Of a stretch of DNA of 64,000 nt, positions 27,918-35,590 are shown one piece after another (positions within the stretch are counted from its first letter, which is position 1; each line of letters begins with the position of its first letter). The position numbers were made by a program, and so were the translations under genes. Under the pieces are notes generated by a model, which saw only the letters and a program-made list of their open reading frames with translations, did not search any database and had not been told where the DNA came from. This stretch comes from Micromonospora sp. WMMD1102 (lineage in GTDB: Bacteria > Actinomycetota > Actinomycetes > Mycobacteriales > Micromonosporaceae). The stretch spans positions 7,071,001 to 7,135,000 of the forward strand of contig NZ_JARUBN010000001.1 in assembly GCF_029626265.1 (NCBI RefSeq), given 5' to 3'.

Positions 27918-28409
27918 TCAGCCGAGTGAGCAGGGCGTCCCGTTGAGGTTGAACGAGGACGGGCTGTCGGTGCCACCGGTGTGGGTCGCCACGAACCCGA
28001 TGGCGATCGCGGCGCCCGGCCCGATGACGACGTGGTCGTCGAGGCCACGGGCCGTGACCTTGCCGCTGGACGGCGAATACACCGCGTTCCAGCCGGTGGT
28101 GATCTCCTGTCCGGCGGGCAGCGGGAATTCCAGCACCCAGGAGGTGATCGCGGTCGCGCCGGTGTTGGTGACGGTGATGCTGCTCGTCAGGCCGGTGTCC
28201 CAGGTGTAGACCGAGTAGCGGACGACACACGCGCCCCCGGTCGGCGGCGGCTCGGTCGGCGGCGGCGGCTCGGTCGGCGCGGCGGTGCCGGCCAGCGGGG
28301 CGGTGCCGGGTGGTGCAGCCGAACTGGCCGTGACGTCGGCGCCGCCCAGGGCGACGGCCAGTGTTACGGCCGTCGCGGTGACACCGAGAACGCTGCTCGT
28401 CAGTCTCAT
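27918..28409 (-). CDS. secreted family 2 carbohydrate-binding module protein
   Basis: 163 aa. A signal peptide (MRLTSSVLGVTATAVTLAVAL) is followed by a Pro/Glu/Thr-rich linker (PTEPPPPTEPPPTG) and a CBM2 domain from residue ~68 with Cys near both ends (ACVVRYSVYTWDTGLTSSIT, GTPCSLG), and aromatic residues Trp in YTWDTG, VLEF and GWNAVYS as expected for the binding face. No catalytic domain. The true start is ATG 28409 (GGAGGAA upstream); the longer frame is rejected. It probably binds cellulose or chitin outside the cell. A stop codon of the ABC-F gene lies 67 bp away, convergent. Confidence 0.8.
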   Translation of the reverse strand: MRLTSSVLGVTATAVTLAVALGGADVTASSAAPPGTAPLAGTAAPTEPPPPTEPPPTGGACVVRYSVYTWDTGLTSSITVTNTGATAITSWVLEFPLPAGQEITTGWNAVYSPSSGKVTARGLDDHVVIGPGAAIAIGFVATHTGGTDSPSSFNLNGTPCSLG

Positions 28410-28563
28410 GATGGCTGCGATTCCTCCGGGGATCGGCGCACGGCAACGCGGCGGCACGAGAGGCGTCGGTCGCCGCCGAGTGTCCGGCTCGCCTCGTGAG
28501 CCCCAACGCTAATCGATCACTTTCGATTGTCAAGGCGCGGGCCGGCCGGTGCCGCGACAGTGA

Positions 28564-28596
28564 CCTCGCGGACCGTGGGGGGTACGGTCCGCGAGG
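28564..28596 (-). terminator. doxX terminator
   Basis: Perfect 13-bp stem CCTCGCGGACCGT / ACGGTCCGCGAGG with a 7-nt loop, 16 bp after the doxX stop. Confidence 0.75.
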
Positions 28597-28612
28597 CGAT
28601 GCGAGGAAGCAG

Positions 28613-29200
28613 TCAGATCGTCCAGCGGTGCCGCTGTACGAAGGGCAGCCGCGCCCAGACCCGCCCCAGCCCCCAGGTGTGCCCGGCGTACGTCGCGGCG
28701 AGCACCACAAGCACCGCCGCGTAGACCAGGTGGTAGTCCATGAACGGGTTGGTGGAGCCGGTCGGTTCACCGGTGCTGGTGTGCTGGGCGATCGGGAACT
28801 CCGCGAACCACATCAGCACCATCATCAGCGCACCGGCCCCGGCGGCGATCCGCAGGCCGATGCCGGCGATCAGTGCGACGCCGACACCGAGCAGGCCGAG
28901 CATGAACAGCCAGTTCGCCCACCAGGTACCGGCGATGCTGTGCGCCACCGACTCGAACGGTCCCACCGAGACGTGCGAGAGGAAGCCCTCGGTCGGCGAG
29001 CCGCCGTTGATCCAGGCCCGGGCGCCGGGCGTGGAGTAGCCGAGGCCGAAGGTCTTGTCCAGGAAGGCCCAGAGGAAGACGAAGCCGGTCGAGATGCGCA
29101 GTACGGCGAGCGCCTTGGCGCCGGTCTTGCTCAACATCGCGCCGGGCGAGTCGACCCGCTCCAGCGTCGAGATCGGGCGGGTGGAGTGGCGGGTGGTCAT
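28613..29200 (-). CDS. DoxX-family membrane protein
   Basis: 195 aa with four transmembrane segments (LAVLRISTGFVFLWAFLDKTF, WLFMLGLLGVGVALIAGIGL, ALMMVLMWFAEFP, LVYAAVLVVLAATYAG). The first includes the family-typical RI-x-G-x-x-F-L-W-A-F-L-D pattern. DoxX-family proteins are linked to redox or thiosulfate-oxidoreductase functions and to oxidative stress; the exact role is open. ATG 29200 with GGAGG 6 nt upstream is chosen over the longer frame. Two DosR-like boxes lie about 100-130 bp upstream and suggest redox or oxygen control. Confidence 0.82.
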   Translation of the reverse strand: MTTRHSTRPISTLERVDSPGAMLSKTGAKALAVLRISTGFVFLWAFLDKTFGLGYSTPGARAWINGGSPTEGFLSHVSVGPFESVAHSIAGTWWANWLFMLGLLGVGVALIAGIGLRIAAGAGALMMVLMWFAEFPIAQHTSTGEPTGSTNPFMDYHLVYAAVLVVLAATYAGHTWGLGRVWARLPFVQRHRWTI

Positions 29201-29301
29201 CGTGGCCTCCGAGGTCGACCCTTGTGCGGTCCGTTGTCCTGACACCCATCACTCTGCTCGGCAGGGCGCCGGGGCACCCGGGTCCGAGCGCCCGAACCGC
29301 C

Positions 29302-29343
29302 GGGCCCAAGGTCCCGCCCGACCCTCGGGACCAAGGTCCCGAG
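29302..29343 (-). promoter_or_regulatory. paired DosR/DevR-like boxes upstream of doxX
   Basis: GGGCCC-AA-GGTCCC at 29302-29315 and CTCGGGACC-AA-GGTCCCGAG at 29324-29343 (9-bp arms) are 25 bp apart. The second agrees with the mycobacterial DosR consensus TTSGGGACTWWAGTCCCSAA at about 16 of 20 positions. Both lie upstream of doxX, downstream of the anti-sigma gene. Confidence 0.5.
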
Positions 29344-29387
29344 CGCCCGCTCCTGCCGGCGCAGGGCCAGAAAGACGGCGCAGGGGT

Positions 29388-30083
29388 TTACGGGACGTCG
29401 TAGGCGAGCAGCGGGGTGTTGTCGTAGCGGAGGAGTTCGAGCCGGATCAGCTCCGAGCGGGTGAACCGGGTGACTCCGGTGAAGGTCGCGTCGTCGCCGG
29501 GCGCGGCGAGCCACGAGCCGATCTGCTCCGTCTCGCCGTTCGGGCCGTGCGCCACCAGCCGGAACGTGTACGCCTTCGTGTAGTCCCTGGTCTTCGCGTA
29601 CTGGCAGCGCATCGTGACCAGGGTGCCCCAGCGCGTACCGTCGAAGCCGATCTCGGCGCTCACCGGCACGTTGCCGTGTACCGGCTGCATGGCGACCATC
29701 CGCACCTCGACACCCGTGCCGGAGTCCCCGCCCCCCACCACCGGCACGGCCACCCCGAACCCGAGCACGGCGGCCAGCGCGGCGGCGACCAGGGCGAGTA
29801 CGCCGGTCCGGAGCCGGCCGCGCCGCCGCTCCCGTCGCTGTCGGGCCCGCGCCTCGTCGAGCAGCTTCGGCAGCCGCTCACCCGGGCCCGACGGCTCGGC
29901 GATCCGCTCCAACCCGGCCGGGTCCAGCCGCCCCAGCAGTCCCGGCAGCACGGCGATCTCGGCGACCGCCTCCCGGCAGCTCGGGCAGCCGGCCAGGTGC
30001 CGCTCGTACCCGGCCCGTTCGGCGGGTGACATGGCACCGAGCACGTACGCCCCGTCGTCGTGGGCGTATTCGCAGTTCGTCAC
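29388..30083 (-). CDS. zinc-binding membrane anti-sigma factor (zf-HC2/ZAS type)
   Basis: 231 aa. The N-terminus contains YERHLAGCPSC, the Hx3Cx2C zinc motif of ZAS anti-sigma factors (residues ~25-37). A long helix leads to one transmembrane segment (GVLALVAAALAAVLGFGVAV, ~105-125), followed by an extracytoplasmic domain of ~100 residues. It should sequester the sigma factor encoded immediately upstream until a signal at the membrane. The GTG start overlaps the sigma stop (GTGA, 30080-30083), so the pair is co-translated. Confidence 0.88.
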   Translation of the reverse strand: MTNCEYAHDDGAYVLGAMSPAERAGYERHLAGCPSCREAVAEIAVLPGLLGRLDPAGLERIAEPSGPGERLPKLLDEARARQRRERRRGRLRTGVLALVAAALAAVLGFGVAVPVVGGGDSGTGVEVRMVAMQPVHGNVPVSAEIGFDGTRWGTLVTMRCQYAKTRDYTKAYTFRLVAHGPNGETEQIGSWLAAPGDDATFTGVTRFTRSELIRLELLRYDNTPLLAYDVP

Positions 30084-30562
30084 CCGGTCACCCCCATCTC
30101 CGCCAGGACCAGTCGCAGCGACCGCAGCGCGTAGTGCGTCCGCGACTTCACCGTCCCCGGCGGTACGCCCAGCCGGGCCGCCGCCTCGGTCACCGACCGG
30201 CCCTGGTAGAAGCACTCCACCAGTACCTCCCGGTGCGGCGGGGAGAGCCGGTTGAGCGCCTCCGCCACCGTCCACGCCTCCACCGCCCGGTCCGTCTCAT
30301 CGACCTCCTGCGGCGGCTCGGGTAGCTCGTCGGTGATCACCTCACCGATCCGGGCGCTGCGCCGCCGCCACGCGTCGATGGACAGGTTGCGGGCGGTGGT
30401 GAAGAGCCAGCCGCGTACCGATCCGAGGCTCGGGTCCAGTGCCGCCGGATGCCGCCACGCCCGCAGCAGCGTCTCCTGCACCAGGTCCTCGGCCCGCTGC
30501 CGGTCACCGCCGACCAGCCGCAGGGCGTGTGCCAACAGCGCGTCGCCGTGCTCGTCGTGCAT
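30080..30562 (-). CDS. ECF sigma factor
   Basis: 160 aa. Region 2 is AEDLVQETLLRAWRHP and RGWLFTTARNLSIDAWRRR; region 4 helix-turn-helix is GRSVTEAAARLGVPPGTVKSRTHYALRSLR. It directs RNA polymerase to promoters released by the coupled anti-sigma. ATG 30562 is the first standard start, but sequence upstream in frame (DQDAELLRA) also looks native, and GGGAGG (30613-30618) sits 8 nt before an ATC at 30604; no ATG, GTG or TTG lies between. Translation may therefore begin earlier at an unusual codon (ATC, or a CTG). Confidence 0.88.
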   Translation of the reverse strand: MHDEHGDALLAHALRLVGGDRQRAEDLVQETLLRAWRHPAALDPSLGSVRGWLFTTARNLSIDAWRRRSARIGEVITDELPEPPQEVDETDRAVEAWTVAEALNRLSPPHREVLVECFYQGRSVTEAAARLGVPPGTVKSRTHYALRSLRLVLAEMGVTG

Positions 30563-30690
30563 GGCGCGCAGCAGTTCGGCGTCCTGGTCGTCCTGGTCGC
30601 TGATCTCCGGTGCCTCCCGCCCGTCCGGCTGCCTGCCTGCCTGTACTCCCCGATCCGCCTCGACTTCCGATCCACCCGGCTTCTGGATTC

Positions 30691-30715
30691 ACGCATACCG
30701 GGTCCGGGCGGTTCA
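30691..30715 (-). promoter_or_regulatory. ECF-type promoter candidate for the sigma operon
   Basis: Minus strand TGAACC (30715-30710), 16 nt, then CGT (30693-30691), matching the usual AAC/CGT pattern of ECF promoters and suggesting autoregulation. Confidence 0.4.
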
Positions 30716-30822
30716 ACCCCGCCGGGCCATCGACCTGCCGGGCAGCGCAGGTCGGTCTGCCGGCCAGCCCGGTGTCGGTCCGACGGGTCACCCGGGCCGG
30801 AACCGGGCCGCATCCCGCTGCT

Positions 30823-30844
30823 GTTCACCGGTGGTTCATCCGGG
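30823..30844 (+). promoter_or_regulatory. PHO-box-like direct repeat upstream of phoX
   Basis: GTTCACCGGTG (30823-30833) directly followed by GTTCATCCGGG (30834-30844): two 11-bp units as in Streptomyces PhoP sites (GTTCACCCGGC-like). A possible -10, TAGCGT, follows at 30872-30877. Confidence 0.65.
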
Positions 30845-30958
30845 GGCCGGGCGCTGATCACGGCGCGCTCCTAGCGTCCGGCAGGCACGCGCCCTCGTGC
30901 GCATTACCCGAGGCGTCATGGGCGCGCATCCGGAACATCGCGAGGAGGCACCATCCCC

Positions 30959-33088
30959 ATGACCGAGCGACCTCGGCTACTCCCCCTGCTCGGCCCGGCG
31001 GGCCACGGTGGGCGCGACACCATGACCTGCATCTACCGTTGCGGAAACGCCTGCGCGCACCCGGTGCCCAACGAGTCCGACAACCCGTACTTCGGTGACG
31101 TCGTCTCCGCCGAGGTGAGCCGGCGCGGTGTCGTCCGGGCCGGCGCGGTCGGCGCCCTGGTGCTCGGCCTCGGTGGTGCGGCGGCCGGCGCACTCGCCGG
31201 CTCCCCGGCGCTGGCCGCGCCCCGGAACGGCTCCGGCGGCACGCTGCCCGAGGTGGACAGCTTCACCCCGGTCCGCCGGCCCGGCAACGCGGCGCTCACC
31301 TTCAAGCCGATCCCGCCGAACAAGCTCGACTCCCTGGTGGTGCCGAACGGGTACGACCACTCCGTGGTGATCCGCTGGGGCGACCCGGTGCTCCCCGGCG
31401 CACCCGAACTGGACGTGCACAACCAGACCGCCGCCGGGCAGTCGCAGCAGTTCGGCTACAACAACGACTTCGTCGGGGTACTCCCGCTGGACCGCAAGGG
31501 CGAGCGGGCGCTGCTGGTGGTGAACCACGAGTACACGAACGAGAACCCGATGTTCCCGAACTTCACCACCTTCGACGCGATGAGCGTGCAGCAGATCCAG
31601 GCGGCGATGGCCGCGCACGGGCTCTCGGTGGTGGAGCTGGAGCGGGTCGGCGGGACCGGCGACTGGAGGCCGGTCCGCAAGGGCAGGCTGAAGTACAACC
31701 GGCGGATCACCGCGCACTCGACGACGTTCGAGTTCACCGGCCCGGCGGCCGGCTCGGCCTGGCTGCGGACGGCGGCCGACCCGAAGGGCCGGACCGTGGT
31801 CGGCACCCTGAACAACTGTGCCGGCGGGATCACCCCGTGGGGCACGGTGCTCTCCGGCGAGGAGAACTTCAACCAGTACTTCGTCGGTGCCGACGCCGCC
31901 CCGGAGGCGCTCAAGCCGAAGCTGGCCCGGTACGGCATCAGCACCACCGCCCGTTACCCCTCGGACAGCCGCAAGTGGGAGCGGGCCGACGAGCGTTTCG
32001 ACCTGGCGAAGCACCCGAACGAGGCGCACCGGTTCGGCTGGGTCGTCGAGGTGGACCCGTTCGACCCGGAGTCGAAGCCGCGCAAGCACACCGCGCTGGG
32101 CCGGTTCAAGCACGAGGGCGCGAACGTCATCGTGGCGAAGGACGGCCGGGTGGTGGCCTACATGGGCGACGACGAGCGGTTCGACTACCTCTACAAGTTC
32201 GTCTCGGACAAGAAGTTCAAGAAGGGCGACTCCTGGACCGCCCGGGAACACAACCTCACCCTGCTGGAGTCCGGCACCCTCTACGTGGCGAAGCTCGACT
32301 ACACCAGCGCCGCCGAGATCGACGGCTCCGGCAAGGTGCCGAGCGACGGCGCGTTCAACGGCCGGGGCAGGTGGATGAAGCTGGTCCGGGGCAACACCTC
32401 GTACGTACCCGGGATGACCGCCGCCGACGTGCTCACCTTCACCCGGCTCGCCGGTGACGCGGTCGGGGCGACCAAGATGGACCGTCCAGAGGACGTCGAG
32501 CCGAGCCAGCTGACCGGCAAGGTGTACGTGGCGCTCACCAACAACACCAACCGGGGGGTCGGGACCAACCCGGCCGCCGACGAGGCGAACCCGCGCACCA
32601 ACAACAAGCACGGGCATGTGCTGGAGCTGGTCGAGGACCGGAACGACAACGCCTCGGAGAGCTTCGCCTGGTCGGTGCCGATCGTCTGCGGCGACCCGGC
32701 CGACGCGTCGACGTACTTCGCCGGCTACGACAAGAGCAAGGTGTCGCCGATCTCCTGCCCGGACAACGTGGCGTTCGACGGCTCGGGCAACCTCTGGATC
32801 TCGACCGACGGCAACGCGCTGGGCGGCAACGACGGGCTCTTCGCGACCGCGATCGAGGGTCCGGAGCGCGGGCACCTGAAGCAGTTCCTCACCGTGCCGG
32901 TCGGCGCGGAGACCTGCGGGCCGTTCATCACCACGGACAACCGCTCGGTCTTCGTCGCCGTACAGCACCCGGGTGAGATCAGCGGGGCGTCGCTGGAGAA
33001 CCCGGCGTCGAACTGGCCGGACGGCGACTTCGCCAAGCCGGGTGTGGTGGTCACCTGGCGGCTAGACGGGGACGTCGTCGGAAGCTGA
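30959..33088 (+). CDS. phoX: PhoX-type alkaline phosphatase
   Basis: 709 aa DUF839/PhoX protein. The N-terminal region contains CIYRCGNACAHPVPNESDNP, typical of the family, then a Tat-like segment SRRGVVRAGAVGALVLGLGG (residues ~57-76) ending before APRNGSG, so export by the Tat route is likely. The catalytic body includes NHEYTNENPMFPN near 185, LNNCAGGITPWGTVLSGEENFNQYF near 285 and DNVAFDGSGNLWISTDGN near 600, segments that bind the calcium/iron cofactor in characterised PhoX. It releases phosphate from organic phosphoesters outside the membrane. A PHO-box-like repeat upstream indicates control by PhoP. A 17-bp hairpin follows. Confidence 0.92.
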   Translation: MTERPRLLPLLGPAGHGGRDTMTCIYRCGNACAHPVPNESDNPYFGDVVSAEVSRRGVVRAGAVGALVLGLGGAAAGALAGSPALAAPRNGSGGTLPEVDSFTPVRRPGNAALTFKPIPPNKLDSLVVPNGYDHSVVIRWGDPVLPGAPELDVHNQTAAGQSQQFGYNNDFVGVLPLDRKGERALLVVNHEYTNENPMFPNFTTFDAMSVQQIQAAMAAHGLSVVELERVGGTGDWRPVRKGRLKYNRRITAHSTTFEFTGPAAGSAWLRTAADPKGRTVVGTLNNCAGGITPWGTVLSGEENFNQYFVGADAAPEALKPKLARYGISTTARYPSDSRKWERADERFDLAKHPNEAHRFGWVVEVDPFDPESKPRKHTALGRFKHEGANVIVAKDGRVVAYMGDDERFDYLYKFVSDKKFKKGDSWTAREHNLTLLESGTLYVAKLDYTSAAEIDGSGKVPSDGAFNGRGRWMKLVRGNTSYVPGMTAADVLTFTRLAGDAVGATKMDRPEDVEPSQLTGKVYVALTNNTNRGVGTNPAADEANPRTNNKHGHVLELVEDRNDNASESFAWSVPIVCGDPADASTYFAGYDKSKVSPISCPDNVAFDGSGNLWISTDGNALGGNDGLFATAIEGPERGHLKQFLTVPVGAETCGPFITTDNRSVFVAVQHPGEISGASLENPASNWPDGDFAKPGVVVTWRLDGDVVGS

Positions 33089-33102
33089 GCACCGCCTCCT
33101 CA

Positions 33103-33146
33103 GTGGTCTCCTGCTCCCCACGGTCGGCAGGGGAGCAGGAGACCAC
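33103..33146. terminator. bidirectional terminator
   Basis: Perfect 17-bp stem (33103-33119 with 33130-33146) and a 10-nt loop between convergent phoX and the IclR gene. Confidence 0.85.
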
Positions 33147-33230
33147 GTCCGCTTTCCGGGTCGGCCGGGTCGGGTCGGCGGCCGAGGTGCTCGACCCGTC
33201 GGGTTCGGGTTTCGGGTCGGCCGGGGCGGG

Positions 33231-34013
33231 TCAGGTTTCCGAGGCGAGGGCGTCGGCGACGGTCCGGGCCACCGCCAGCAGCTTGGCCCGGACCACCCGG
33301 GCCGAGGTCATCATCTCGGCGGCCGGCAGCGCGCAGGCGAGTACCACCCGGCGTTCCATGTCCTTGTCCGGGGTGACGAGCACCCCCGCACAGGCCACGC
33401 CGTGCCGGAACTGGCCCAGTTCCAGGTGCATCCCGCGCCGGTCGCCGGCCGCCAGGTCCGCCTCGAAGGCGTCGGCGGCGACCAGGGTCGCCGAGGTGAA
33501 CGGCCGCATGCCGTACTCGCGCAGGTAGCGGAACCGCTGCTCCGGGGTGAGGGTGGCCAGCAGCGCCTTGCCGAGCGCGGTGGCATGCGCCCCCTCGTCG
33601 AAGCCGGGCACCAGGTCTTCGAGGTACGGCGACCGGGAGCCCTCGGCCACGGCGGTGACCGCCACCTGCCCGCCGACGAACCGGCCGAGGTAGTGGCTGT
33701 ACCCGGTGTCCGAGGCGGCCCGGCGCAGTGACTCGCCGACCGCCGGTGGTCCACGGAACGCGGTGACCAGTTCGCGGTACCGGTCCGCCACCTCCAGACC
33801 GACGATGTACGTGCCGTCTTCGCGCCTGATCACGTAGCCCTCGTACGCGAGTGTGCGCACCAGGTGGTAGGTGGTGGCGACAGTCAACTCGCAACGCCGG
33901 GCAATCTGTTTCACGGTCAGGCCCCTCGGTGCCCGTCCGACCGCTTCGAGCACGCGCAAGGCACGCGACACGCTGCGGATCAGGTCCGAAGGTTCCGCCA
34001 AGGGGTCGCGCAC
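33231..34013 (-). CDS. IclR-family transcriptional regulator
   Basis: 260 aa. N-terminal winged helix-turn-helix (RALRVLEAVGRAPRGLTVKQIARRCELTVATTYHLVRTL, residues ~15-50) and the C-terminal IclR effector domain (GYSHYLGRFVGGQVAVTAV, HATALGKALLATL near 150-165). GTG 34013 is preferred to GTG 34019 because GGAGG then lies 5 nt upstream. It is divergent from the MFS transporter, which it probably regulates; ligand unknown. Confidence 0.85.
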   Translation of the reverse strand: MRDPLAEPSDLIRSVSRALRVLEAVGRAPRGLTVKQIARRCELTVATTYHLVRTLAYEGYVIRREDGTYIVGLEVADRYRELVTAFRGPPAVGESLRRAASDTGYSHYLGRFVGGQVAVTAVAEGSRSPYLEDLVPGFDEGAHATALGKALLATLTPEQRFRYLREYGMRPFTSATLVAADAFEADLAAGDRRGMHLELGQFRHGVACAGVLVTPDKDMERRVVLACALPAAEMMTSARVVRAKLLAVARTVADALASET

Positions 34014-34165
34014 AACCACCTCCGCCGCCGGGGACTTACAGAATATGAAAAACCGGGCGCCTGCGAAATGCCCGATCGGATTGAGGATGCCAGATCTACG
34101 GCGACCGTGCGTGCAGCCACGGACACGAACGGTTCATACGGGCGGCTCGCGTAGGCTCGTCCCAA

Positions 34166-35494
34166 ATGGCCGATCTAATCGAGAACACCCCAGAGGCCGT
34201 AACCTCCGGCCGGCCCACTCGTACCGTGCTCGCCGCCACCGCCGTCACGGTGGCCGGGGTACTGCCGGTCTTCCTGATCGGCGGACTCGCGGTACAGCTC
34301 GGTGCCGAACTGGACTTCTCCCCCGCCGGGCTGGGGCTGGCCGTCGCCGTCTACTTCGGGGTGAGCGCGCTCGCCTCCGTCCCGTCCGGTGCCCTCGTCG
34401 AGCGGTACGGCCCGACCACGGTGGCCCGGGCCAGCCTGCTGCTGGTCGCCGCGACCATGCTGGCGGTGGCCGCCGTGGCCCGCTCCTACCCGGTACTGCT
34501 CGTCCTGCTGGGCGTGGTCGCCCTGGCGAACCCGCTGGGCCAGATGGCCAGCAACGCCACTCTGGCACACCGGGTGCGGCCCGGCCGGCAGGGACTGTCG
34601 TTCGGGATCAAGCAGGCAGCGATCCCGGCCGGCACGCTGCTGGCCGGTGCCGCCGTACCCGCGGTGGCGCTCACCGTCGGCTGGCGCTGGGCGTTCGTCG
34701 CCGCCGCCCTCCTCGCGCTGGCCGTGCTGCCGGTCGTACCCACCGGTCCGGCGCCGACGGTGGACCCGGCGCGGCGGCGCGGTGAGCGGGCCGCCGGGGC
34801 GCTGGCCGTGCTCGGCGTGGCCGGCACCCTGGCGGCCGGCTCCGCGAACGCGCTCGGCACCTTCCTGGTCGACTCGGCGGCCGTCCGGGGGCTCTCCCCC
34901 GGGCTCGCCGGGCTGCTGCTGACCCTCGGCGGCGCCGTCTGCCTGGTCGCCCGGGTGCTGATGGGCTGGCTCGCCGACCGCCGCTCCGGCGGCCACCTGA
35001 ACACCGTCGCCGCGCTGCTCGTCGGCGGGGCGGGCGGGCTGGCCCTGCTGCACCTGGCCGCCCCGCCGGCCCTGGTGACCGGCGTGGTACTCGCCTTCGC
35101 CCTGGGCTGGGCCTGGCCCGGGCTGCTCAACTTCGCCGTGGTCCGGCTGCATCCGCAGGCGCCGACCACGGCCACCTCGATCACCCAGACCGGGGTGTAC
35201 GCGGGCGGCTGCCTCGGCCCGCTCGGCCTCGGCACCCTCGCCGACCACCTCGGGTACCCGACGATGTGGCTGGTCGCGGCGACCGCGATGCTGCTCGCCG
35301 CCGGGCTGATGCTGACCGGCCGCCGGATGCTGCTCCGCGCGCTGCGCCGCCGGGCCGCGCAGGACCCGCCGCCGGCACGGGAAGACCCGGCTACGCCGGC
35401 CGACGACAAGCCAGCGCCGGTCCCGACACCCCGCCAGCCGGTGCGGTGGGCAGTAGGGCGCAGAACGTCCCTCAGCCGGTGCGGTCGGCGGTGA
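34166..35494 (+). CDS. MFS transporter, nitrate/cyanate-like subgroup
   Basis: 442 aa with twelve predicted transmembrane helices; the MFS loop motif lies in SGALVERYGPTTVARAS and GWLADRRSGG. It resembles CynX/NimT-type and related small-anion or drug exporters, but substrate is unknown. ATG 34166 is 8 nt after TAGGCT (34152-34157) and has no ribosome-binding site, so the mRNA may be leaderless. The final ~20 residues (QPVRWAVGRRTSLSRCGRR) are read from the tandem repeats that copy the 3' end of the opposing polyprenyl synthase gene; the original terminus has probably been replaced. Confidence 0.85.
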   Translation: MADLIENTPEAVTSGRPTRTVLAATAVTVAGVLPVFLIGGLAVQLGAELDFSPAGLGLAVAVYFGVSALASVPSGALVERYGPTTVARASLLLVAATMLAVAAVARSYPVLLVLLGVVALANPLGQMASNATLAHRVRPGRQGLSFGIKQAAIPAGTLLAGAAVPAVALTVGWRWAFVAAALLALAVLPVVPTGPAPTVDPARRRGERAAGALAVLGVAGTLAAGSANALGTFLVDSAAVRGLSPGLAGLLLTLGGAVCLVARVLMGWLADRRSGGHLNTVAALLVGGAGGLALLHLAAPPALVTGVVLAFALGWAWPGLLNFAVVRLHPQAPTTATSITQTGVYAGGCLGPLGLGTLADHLGYPTMWLVAATAMLLAAGLMLTGRRMLLRALRRRAAQDPPPAREDPATPADDKPAPVPTPRQPVRWAVGRRTSLSRCGRR

Positions 35495-35590
35495 AGTCGC
35501 GGGGCGTCCCTCTGAGCCGGTGCGGTCGGCGGTGAAGTCGCGGGGCGCCCGTCAGCCGGTCCGGTCGGCGATGAAGTCGCAGAGCGATTC
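35434..35590. repeat. 4-copy tandem repeat copying the polyprenyl synthase gene end
   Basis: AGCCGGT starts at 35436, 35474, 35515 and 35554, periods 38, 41 and 39 bp. The last copy is the real gene end (DFIADRTG and stop, minus strand); the next two read DFTADRTG; the first is diverged. Confidence 0.85.

Larger units (their letters stand above)
30563..30958. other. divergent sigma/phoX regulatory region
   Basis: 396 bp carrying a candidate ECF promoter for the sigma gene (30691-30715) and a PHO-box-like repeat with a downstream -10 (TAGCGT, 30872-30877) for phoX. No gene supported. Confidence 0.5.
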
